NCBI GenBank assembly: GCA_002432545.1
Contig: DJFR01000154.1
Span: forward strand, 14,684 to 19,699
Direction: 5' to 3'
Origin: Flammeovirgaceae bacterium UBA5867
Lineage (GTDB): Bacteria > Bacteroidota > Bacteroidia > Cytophagales > Cyclobacteriaceae
DNA length: 5,016 bases
The position numbers and the translations under genes are program-made. How positions within the stretch are numbered: the first letter of the stretch is position 1; every line of letters starts with the position of its first letter. The notes under the pieces are model-generated. The model saw nothing but the letters and a program-made list of their open reading frames with translations, did not search any database and was not told the DNA's origin. Shown here one piece after another: positions 1 to 4,675 of this stretch.

Positions 1-320
1 GTAGTAGAAACAAAATTATCACCAGTCTGAAGTATATTATTGAGCGCTAGAAATTGCGCAGCTTGACCTGAGCCCGTAGCGAGCGCAGCTACACCGCCTT
101 CTAATGCCGCGATGCGTTTTTCAAACACATCGGTTGTCGGGTTCATGATGCGGGTATATATATTGCCAAATTCTTTTAGTGCAAAAAGATTGGCGCCATG
201 TTCAGAGTCCTTAAAAGTATAGGACGTAGTCTGATAAATAGGTACAGCACGTGAGCGGGTTGTAGGATCGATTTCCTGGCCGGCATGGAGTTGGAGGGTT
301 TCAAAATGTAAGTTTGACAT
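1..320 (-). CDS. metY: O-acetylhomoserine sulfhydrylase (MetY), N-terminal 106 residues, cut by window edge
   Basis: This PLP enzyme of the Cys/Met-metabolism family makes homocysteine from O-acetyl-L-homoserine and sulfide (direct sulfhydrylation for methionine synthesis) in the cytoplasm. The protein opens MSNLHFETLQLHAGQ and continues with the family-typical segments DPTTRSRAVPIYQTTSY (residues 18-34), GNIYTRIMNPTTDVFEKR (52-69) and AALEGGVAALATGSGQAAQ (71-89). Tyr55 and Arg57 lie in the segment that reaches the PLP phosphate of the neighbouring subunit, and the SGQ at 84-86 is the phosphate-binding turn. The PLP lysine lies beyond the window. The ATG at 320-318 is the natural start: alignment with the family begins at once, and the upstream sequence is an AT-rich, SD-less stretch typical of Bacteroidota. 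The gene sits 141 nt downstream of a Cys-rich leader ORF and a SAM-I riboswitch, which independently supports a methionine/sulfur role. MetB-like or MetZ-like relatives are possible, but the residues match MetY best. Confidence 0.95.
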   Translation of the reverse strand, partial: MSNLHFETLQLHAGQEIDPTTRSRAVPIYQTTSYTFKDSEHGANLFALKEFGNIYTRIMNPTTDVFEKRIAALEGGVAALATGSGQAAQFLALNNILQTGDNFVST

Positions 321-461
321 AACTATATTTTTTTATTCGGGTGAATGACTAAAATTTCTGAAGAGGATTTTTTGCTATAGAGATGTAGACGTAGCCGTAA
401 TCGTGCCTGTCACTGGGCAGATCGTGAGACTCGTGTGTTGCTGTAAGCGGTGCGCTATAGA
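321..461 (-). other. metY leader spacer: C-rich, G-poor untranslated RNA
   Basis: These 141 nt separate the stop of the Cys-rich leader ORF from the metY start. In the transcript sense, positions 460-361 contain about 32 C and 17 G by my count, a strong C-over-G bias of the kind seen in Rho utilisation regions. CACGA occurs three times between 435 and 402. I found no stable hairpin followed by a U-run, so an intrinsic terminator is not evident. The octamer TCTATAGC, with its self-complementary core CTATAG, occurs at both ends of the stretch (461-454 and 381-374) and could pair to close it into a domain. No SD sequence precedes metY. A role in Rho-dependent attenuation is inference. Confidence 0.5.
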
Positions 462-478
462 TTAGCAGCAACAGCACG
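432..478 (-). promoter_or_regulatory. Leader hairpin B: last Cys codons paired with sequence after the stop
   Basis: In the transcript, CGTG-C-TGTTGCTG (478-466), which covers most of the last four Cys codons, is complementary to CAGCAACACACG (443-432). This gives 12 base pairs with one bulged C (474) and a 22-nt loop containing the stop codon. A ribosome stalled on the terminal Cys codons, or terminating at 462, would cover the 5' arm and release the 3' arm, so the stem can report ribosome position. No U-run follows, so it is not an intrinsic terminator by itself. The pairing is read directly from the sequence; the regulatory role is inferred from placement. Confidence 0.6.
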
Positions 479-602
479 CGCAACAACAACATGCGTTGCA
501 CATGCAGTTGTTAATAGCATGAATAATTTCGGAAAGATAAGCACGGAGGCCATGTAAGCCTGACCCGGAAATGATGGTTGTAATGATGCTTTTCATTTTC
601 AT
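462..602 (-). CDS. Cysteine-rich leader peptide (upstream ORF of metY), putative attenuator peptide
   Basis: This short ORF encodes 46 residues from the ATG at 602-600, or 44 from the in-frame ATG at 596-594. It begins MKMKSIITTIISGSG, has a middle segment with GLHGLRAYLSEI, and ends CMCNACCCCACCCC followed by TAA. Ten of the last 14 residues are Cys (33, 35, 38-41 and 43-46 in the longer version), read by both TGT and TGC. It lies between a SAM-I riboswitch and metY, all on one strand. A Cys-codon run just before a stop in the leader of a sulfur gene is the signature of a leader peptide whose ribosome senses Cys-tRNA(Cys) supply. The Cys codons also form arms of two hairpins, as in classic attenuators. 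Polycysteine leader ORFs controlling sulfur genes are known in actinobacteria; I know of no described equivalent in Bacteroidota. No signal peptide or SD is visible. The 602 start overlaps the 3' arm of riboswitch helix P1. A stable metal- or thiol-binding micropeptide is possible but less likely. Confidence 0.8.
   Translation of the reverse strand: MKMKSIITTIISGSGLHGLRAYLSEIIHAINNCMCNACCCCACCCC
482..512 (-). promoter_or_regulatory. Leader hairpin A: first Cys codon block paired with upstream codons
   Basis: In the transcript, AACAACTGCATG (512-501) pairs with CATGTTGTTGTT (493-482) across a 7-nt loop. The stem has 12 positions with one U-U mismatch and one G-U pair. The 3' arm consists of the first Cys codons of the CCCC-A-CCCC tail. 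It stacks next to hairpin B with only three nucleotides between them, so the whole Cys-codon run is tied up in two adjacent stems when no ribosome is present. It could act as a pause structure that synchronises polymerase and ribosome, or as a barrier to the ribosome; which one is not visible from sequence. Confidence 0.5.
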
Positions 603-727
603 CGGTTTATATTTCCCGGCATGGACCATCCAAACCGGAGTCAGGATTTAGCACCTTTTCCTTATTATCGGGAGTGGTTGCTAGCGCTTCTTAGAGCCTG
701 TCTCTCCGCGCTTCTTTATAAATCGAT
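601..727 (-). promoter_or_regulatory. SAM-I (S-box) riboswitch upstream of the leader ORF and metY
   Basis: The transcript carries the S-box landmarks in order. P1 pairs 722-717 (UUUAUA) with 611-606 (UAUAAA); after one A-C mismatch the pairing continues from 727-724 to 604-601. P2 is AGCGC (712-708) with GCGCU (687-683). The inner P2 stem GAG (704-702) / CUC (696-694) replaces the usual GGG/CCC. Then comes the hallmark GCAACC (681-676). P3 is AGC-A-ACC (682-676) with GGU-GCU (655-650), followed by the hallmark GGUGCUAAAUCC (655-644). P4 is UCCGG (639-635) / CCGGG (619-615) with an inner UGGA/UCCA. The L2 to J3/4 pseudoknot is CAGG (700-697) with CCUG (645-642), compensating the common CUGG/CCAG. 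SAM binding stabilises P1. Here the 3' arm of P1 contains the A and U of the leader ORF's first AUG (602-601), so bound SAM should hide that start. No terminator follows the aptamer, which favours translational control. Confidence 0.92.
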
Positions 728-759
728 CAAGCTAGAGTGCTTATTCGACTTTGATACCA

Positions 760-790
760 CAAACGTAGAGCCTGTGGAAGTTGTTTCCAA
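760..790 (-). promoter_or_regulatory. Bacteroidota-type promoter for the riboswitch-leader-metY transcript
   Basis: On the minus strand, TACGTTTG (767-760) is a full match to the Bacteroidota -7 element TAnnTTTG, and TTG (790-788) lies 20 bp upstream in the place of the -33 element. Transcription would start near 750-755, about 25 nt before the first helix of the SAM-I aptamer at 727, which is a sensible distance. The 10-mer TAGAGCCTGT (plus strand) in the spacer at 766-775 recurs at 692-701 inside the aptamer. Confidence 0.7.
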
Positions 791-795
791 GTCTT

Positions 796-816
796 GCAGG
801 AAAATTTTTTTACTGC
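796..816. repeat. A/T-rich inverted repeat between kinase stop and metY promoter
   Basis: GCAG (796-799) and CTGC (813-816) enclose AAAA and TTTTTTT tracts that can also pair, giving a small, mostly A-U hairpin on either strand. It is the only candidate I see for ending the upstream kinase transcript before the metY promoter, but the stem is weak and no clean U-run follows it. It could equally be an A-tract upstream of the promoter. Confidence 0.25.
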
Positions 817-855
817 CGGCCGCGTACAACTGTTAGTGATTCAGTGAAAATTTGG

Positions 856-2616
856 TCAGGGCTTGTAAAAAGGCAGTTTTACCGTAAACGCTGTGCCTTG
901 ATAAACTTCACTTTTAAAAGACACTTCTCCATGCAAACGCTCCACGGCACGCTTTAATATATAGAGTCCGAGACCGGTGCCTTCCACATGATCGTTGGCG
1001 CGGAAGAACATATTAAATACTTTGGACTGAAGTCGCGGATCTATACCTATACCGTTGTCTTCTACAATAATGTTCAGAAATTTATCATCGTGTGAAACTG
1101 CAATACGTACAACAGGTTCTTTCTCCGGCATGGAATATTTTATAGCATTCTCAATGAGGTTTTGCAAAATGGTGTTGACGATGGCCCACTCGGAATAAAA
1201 TTCCAGCGCAGATTCTACCTCAATCGTAAAACGTATGTGCTTGAAATTTTCCAGGAACTGGTAAGTACTGATGCAGTCATTCAACAGTGTCTCAAAATCA
1301 ATTTTCGTACGCTTTACCTCCATGTGGTTCATACGCGTGATGTTAATGAGGTCGAGTACAATGTTATCGATGCGAACGATCTGCGACTGATACATATCGA
1401 TATACTTAAGTATATGCTCATCTTTGATCTCCAGCTTCATCAGGTTGTTCAACCCGAGCAATGAAGATATAGGACCTTTCAAGTCGTGCGACACGCGATA
1501 GAAGAATGAATCAAGCTCTGCATTTTTCTTTTCAATAATCTCCGTTTTGCTTCGCTGTATCTCAGCTTCCATTTCGAGGAACTTTACTTTCGCGATGGAT
1601 TCATAGCTTTTTACAGCGTTATAGGTATGCGATACTACGAGCGATTCCTTGATGTCTATATATTCATCCAGGCATCGTATAGCTTCCTCTAGATTTCCCT
1701 CGCTGCGTGCTACGAGATGAAGATTGTAAAGTGATTTATAGCGTACAAACCGGATGTTATACTGATTGGACACCTGCTGTGCCATGCCCAGGTGCTCACA
1801 CGCTTTATCATTTTTTCCAAGTTCATAATAAAGTACACCAAGCTTGTTGTGAGTCATGGCAATACCGAGCTGATCGCTTGCTTCCTGGTGTATTTTGAGC
1901 GATTGATTCAGGTCTTCCTGCGCTTCTTCAAAACGTTTGAGCTTTATATATACTTTTCCGCGACCATAAAGCGAGTAACCCAGCCCCCGTATATCGTTCG
2001 TTTGTTTTTTTAGCGTAATACTTTTCTCGATCGTAGCCAATGCCAGATCGGTGAGTCCTCGTTTTAGATATATACCGGATAGTGGGTTATAGGCGTTCGA
2101 TTCCAGGTTTGGATCGTTGGTAAGCCGCCCCGCTGCTACCGAACTTAAATACGAACTGATGGCGTTCTCCTGGTCGTCCAGGTATTCATATATAGTACCG
2201 AGCGATTTCAATACACGTGCTTCATTATAGTGATCGCCCAGGTTGCGATAGATGAAAAGACAATCCAGCAGGTATACGAGTCCTAAATGAAAATTATCGG
2301 TTTTATAGTGAACGCCTGCTATAGCATATTTTGCATCTGCTATACCTTTCAGGTTTTGTATACTATCAAAAAACTGGAGCGCTTCTTCCGCGAGACTAAG
2401 CACTTTGTTGTAATCGCCACGGATCATCAGATATAGTGCCAGCTGATTTTTTGCCAACGCAGAGAGTTCTGCATCGTTAACCTGTTCACTGATAGCAATA
2501 ACACGCTGCGCCAGCGTTATACTCCTTTGCAGATCATAACTTCTGCAATCAAAAGCCTGCTTTAATAATGCTTTTGCTTCTTCAACTGTGTTTTCGTCAG
2601 TCCCGGTCTGTTTCAT
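856..2616 (-). CDS. TPR-containing soluble sensor histidine kinase
   Basis: This 586-residue protein is a two-component kinase that should autophosphorylate on His and pass the phosphate to an unseen response regulator. Residues about 50-325 form roughly seven tetratricopeptide-like helical pairs (for example 212-245 with KVYIKLKRFEEAQEDLNQSL, and 252-285). Residues about 343-370 are a short charged coiled coil leading into a HisKA-type H-box, VSHDLKGPI, with His377. The HATPase domain has the N-box NLIENAIKYS (Asn490), the G1 box EDNGIGI (519-525), the F-box FNMFFRA (534-540) and the G2 box GTGLGL (546-551), so all catalytic motifs are intact. I see no signal peptide or membrane segment; many Bacteroidota TPR kinases have a membrane helix after the TPRs, so this one is probably cytoplasmic and the TPRs are the likely input by protein contact. 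The ATG at 2616-2614 is the first good start. The gene is divergent from the GMC operon and lies 66 nt upstream of the metY promoter on the same strand. The signal is unknown. Confidence 0.92.
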   Translation of the reverse strand: MKQTGTDENTVEEAKALLKQAFDCRSYDLQRSITLAQRVIAISEQVNDAELSALAKNQLALYLMIRGDYNKVLSLAEEALQFFDSIQNLKGIADAKYAIAGVHYKTDNFHLGLVYLLDCLFIYRNLGDHYNEARVLKSLGTIYEYLDDQENAISSYLSSVAAGRLTNDPNLESNAYNPLSGIYLKRGLTDLALATIEKSITLKKQTNDIRGLGYSLYGRGKVYIKLKRFEEAQEDLNQSLKIHQEASDQLGIAMTHNKLGVLYYELGKNDKACEHLGMAQQVSNQYNIRFVRYKSLYNLHLVARSEGNLEEAIRCLDEYIDIKESLVVSHTYNAVKSYESIAKVKFLEMEAEIQRSKTEIIEKKNAELDSFFYRVSHDLKGPISSLLGLNNLMKLEIKDEHILKYIDMYQSQIVRIDNIVLDLINITRMNHMEVKRTKIDFETLLNDCISTYQFLENFKHIRFTIEVESALEFYSEWAIVNTILQNLIENAIKYSMPEKEPVVRIAVSHDDKFLNIIVEDNGIGIDPRLQSKVFNMFFRANDHVEGTGLGLYILKRAVERLHGEVSFKSEVYQGTAFTVKLPFYKP

Positions 2617-2919
2617 AGTATAACACGCTCACATATACCCCTAACAAGCATTGTATAATATAAATGTATAGTTATATCCCGTTTGTTCTCATATTTCTTC
2701 GAGTCTGTGTACAGTAAAGTCGCTGTAAAGCGTTTATTACTCCATCACAGTATCTTTTCGGAATGCGTTACGGAAAACAAATTCTCCCCCATGAAATATT
2801 TATGCACCGATTAAAATTACACTAATGTGGTTATAAAAAACCTGCCGGTCATAAAAAGCAATTTAAATTTTTCATCACCACATTAAGTACTTAAATTAAT
2901 CCTTCAAACTCTACCAGAC
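2617..2919. other. Divergent intergenic region between the kinase and the GMC operon
   Basis: This AT-rich 303-bp stretch has no supported ORF or RNA gene. It must hold the promoters of both flanking genes, but I find no full TTG / TAnnTTTG pair for either. The closest -7-like words are TACATTTA toward the kinase (2668-2661) and TATCTTTT (2751-2758) or TAAATTTT (2864-2871) toward the GMC gene, each with one mismatch and without a clear upstream element. A small CGCT-GTAA-AGCG hairpin followed by TTTATT lies at 2721-2737. A 12-bp palindrome is listed separately. Confidence 0.5.
2883..2894. repeat. Perfect 12-bp palindrome before the GMC gene
   Basis: TTAAGTACTTAA is a perfect inverted repeat whose right end is 25 bp before the GMC start codon. 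Its place near the start of the mRNA would suit an operator for a dimeric regulator. In such AT-rich sequence a chance palindrome is also plausible, and no regulator gene is in the window. Confidence 0.3.
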
Positions 2920-4629
2920 ATGAACCTTAATATTGATGCGCAAAAACAAAACACCTACGATGCTATTGTTGTAGGTACCGGTATAAGCGGAGGGTGGGCA
3001 GCAAAAGAGCTGACAGAGAAAGGATTGAAAACGCTTGTATTGGAACGTGGCCGGGATGTGAAACACCAGGTTGATTATCCGACCATGACGAAAGACCCGT
3101 GGCAATTACCTCACGGCAATAAACTTACGGAAGAAGAATTAAAATTTTACCCGGTGCAATCACGTACGTACTGGGTAAACCAGGCCAATAAACATTGGTG
3201 GGTTAATGATCTTGAAAACCCATATACCGAAGTAAAACCATTCGACTGGATACGCGGCTATCACGCAGGTGGTCGCTCCATTATGTGGGGCAAACAAACG
3301 TACAGATTATCGGATCTTGATTTTGAAGCTAATGCGAAAGACGGTGCGGGTATAGACTGGCCTATACGCTATAAAGATCTTGCTCCGTGGTATGACTATG
3401 TAGAATCATATATAGGTGTAAGTGGGCAAACCGAAGGTATACCACATTTACCAGATGGTAAATTTCTTCCGCCCATGGAGCTGAATTGTGTTGAGGAAGT
3501 ATTTCGTGATAAGCTGACGGAGAAATTTGGAAGAAAACTTACTATAGGTCGTGTAGCACACTTAACAGCTCCGCTTCCGCATGATCCATCGCGCGGTGTT
3601 TGCCAGTCGCGGAACATGTGCGATCGGGGTTGCCCCTATGGCGCATACTTCAGCAGCAATGCTTCTACATTACCGGCTGCTATGAAAACCGGTAACATGA
3701 CCTTGCGCCCGCACTCCATCGTTCACTCTGTGATTTATGATGAGCAAACGAAGAAAGCAATAGGTGTTCGTGTGCTGGATGCAAACACAAAAGAAGAGAT
3801 CGAGTTCTTTGCTAAAGTTATATTCCTGAACGCATCTGCATTGGGAAGTACATTTATACTATTGAACTCAATTTCAAAGAGTCACCCTCAAGGGCTTGGC
3901 AATAACAGTGGTCATCTGGGCCATTATCTGATGGATCATCAGTATCGTACCGGTGCTGAAGCAGATGTGGAAGGCTTTGAAGATAAATACTATATCGGCC
4001 GAAGACCCAATGGTATATATATACCGCGTTTTCGAAATATAGGTAACGATAAACGCACAGACTATATCCGCGGATTCGGATACCAGGGCGGTGCCAGTCG
4101 TGAGGGCTGGGGGCGTGGTGTTGCCGAGATGGCTTTCGGTGCTGATCTGAAAAATTCTTTGGTTAACCCGGGGCCGTGGAAGATTGGTATCACAGGTTTT
4201 GGCGAGTGTTTGCCTTACTACGAAAACAAAGTGACGATTAATACCGATAAGAAAGATATATATGGTTTGCCGACACTCAACATTGATGCGGAGTGGAAAG
4301 AGAATGAAAAGGCTATGCGTAAAGATATGCGAGAGTCTGCTGCAGAAATGCTGGACGCGGCCGGTTTCAAAAATGTAAGAACGTATGATGTAGCCGATAA
4401 CATGGGATTGGGCATTCACGAGATGGGCACGGCACGCATGGGTAAAGAAGCAAAGACATCGGTGCTGAACAAATGGAACCAGGTACACGATGCTCCGAAT
4501 GTGTTTGTTACCGATGGTGCATGCATGACATCTTCAGCTTGTCAGAATCCTTCATTAACCTATATGGCACTTACCGCACGTGCAGCTGATTATGCTGTGA
4601 ACGAATTGAAAAAAGGAAATCTTAAATAA
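2920..4629 (+). CDS. GMC-family FAD oxidoreductase, probable catalytic subunit of a sugar/polyol dehydrogenase
   Basis: This 569-residue flavoenzyme has the FAD-binding Rossmann motif near its N-terminus (VVGTGISGG, Gly19/21/24) with the ribose-binding acid Glu42. The GMC segment HAGGRSIMWGKQTYR follows at 115-129. At the C-terminus come GIHEMGTARMG (498-508) with catalytic His500, and the final GMC motif with Asn543 (CQNPSLTYMALTARAAD), giving the family's His/Asn pair 43 residues apart. Cys228, Cys234 and Cys238 form C-x5-C-x3-C, the spacing I recall for the [3Fe-4S] ligands of bacterial FAD-glucose dehydrogenase catalytic subunits, so electrons probably leave through an Fe-S cluster and not to oxygen. 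There is no signal peptide; export is probably by piggy-backing on the Tat-signal subunit encoded 46 bp downstream. Glucose, gluconate, glucoside-3- and polyol dehydrogenases all share this architecture, so the substrate is open. The ATG at 2920 leaves a short natural tail before the FAD motif. Fourteen of 28 Ile codons are ATA. Confidence 0.93.
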   Translation: MNLNIDAQKQNTYDAIVVGTGISGGWAAKELTEKGLKTLVLERGRDVKHQVDYPTMTKDPWQLPHGNKLTEEELKFYPVQSRTYWVNQANKHWWVNDLENPYTEVKPFDWIRGYHAGGRSIMWGKQTYRLSDLDFEANAKDGAGIDWPIRYKDLAPWYDYVESYIGVSGQTEGIPHLPDGKFLPPMELNCVEEVFRDKLTEKFGRKLTIGRVAHLTAPLPHDPSRGVCQSRNMCDRGCPYGAYFSSNASTLPAAMKTGNMTLRPHSIVHSVIYDEQTKKAIGVRVLDANTKEEIEFFAKVIFLNASALGSTFILLNSISKSHPQGLGNNSGHLGHYLMDHQYRTGAEADVEGFEDKYYIGRRPNGIYIPRFRNIGNDKRTDYIRGFGYQGGASREGWGRGVAEMAFGADLKNSLVNPGPWKIGITGFGECLPYYENKVTINTDKKDIYGLPTLNIDAEWKENEKAMRKDMRESAAEMLDAAGFKNVRTYDVADNMGLGIHEMGTARMGKEAKTSVLNKWNQVHDAPNVFVTDGACMTSSACQNPSLTYMALTARAADYAVNELKKGNLK

Positions 4630-4643
4630 CAGACTATATATAG

Positions 4644-4659
4644 GGGTACATATGTATCC
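4644..4659 (+). repeat. Small hairpin between the GMC gene and its Tat partner
   Basis: GGGTAC-ATAT-GTATCC folds into a 6-bp stem (one G-U pair) with a 4-nt loop in the 46-bp gap between the two genes; its core TACATATGTA is a perfect palindrome. No U-run follows, so it is unlikely to end transcription. It could tune mRNA stability or the ratio of the two subunits. Confidence 0.3.
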
Positions 4660-4675
4660 ATAAAAATATAACGCT

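Noticed and set aside
321..461. Intrinsic terminator in the metY leader
   Set aside because: No GC-rich stem followed by a U-run exists in the transcript sense; the run of Ts at 368-373 on the plus strand is a run of As in the transcript.
462..602. Cys-rich ORF as a metallothionein or a modified peptide (RiPP) precursor
   Set aside because: No maturation genes are adjacent, the Cys lie only at the extreme C-terminus in homopolymeric runs before the stop, and the position between a SAM riboswitch and metY fits a leader peptide better. It cannot be fully excluded.
621..836. Plus-strand 71-codon ORF starting MDHPNRSQD
   Set aside because: It runs antisense through the SAM-I aptamer and the metY promoter, which fully explain this stretch, and it shows no recognisable protein pattern.
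1162..2013. Three plus-strand open frames of 63-100 codons inside the kinase region
   Set aside because: They are shadows of the histidine kinase, whose domain motifs are continuous on the minus strand.
2617..2919. Riboswitch or small RNA in the divergent intergenic region
   Set aside because: I saw only a 4-bp hairpin and AT-rich palindromes there, and no conserved motif set of any riboswitch class I know.
4012..4025. Palindrome GGTATATATATACC as a regulatory site
   Set aside because: It lies inside the GMC coding sequence and is explained by Gly-Ile-Tyr-Ile-Pro codons with ATA isoleucine.
3874..4488. Minus-strand 204-codon open frame
   Set aside because: It is antisense to the well-supported GMC gene, has His/Cys/Phe-rich shadow composition, and has no domain or start context.
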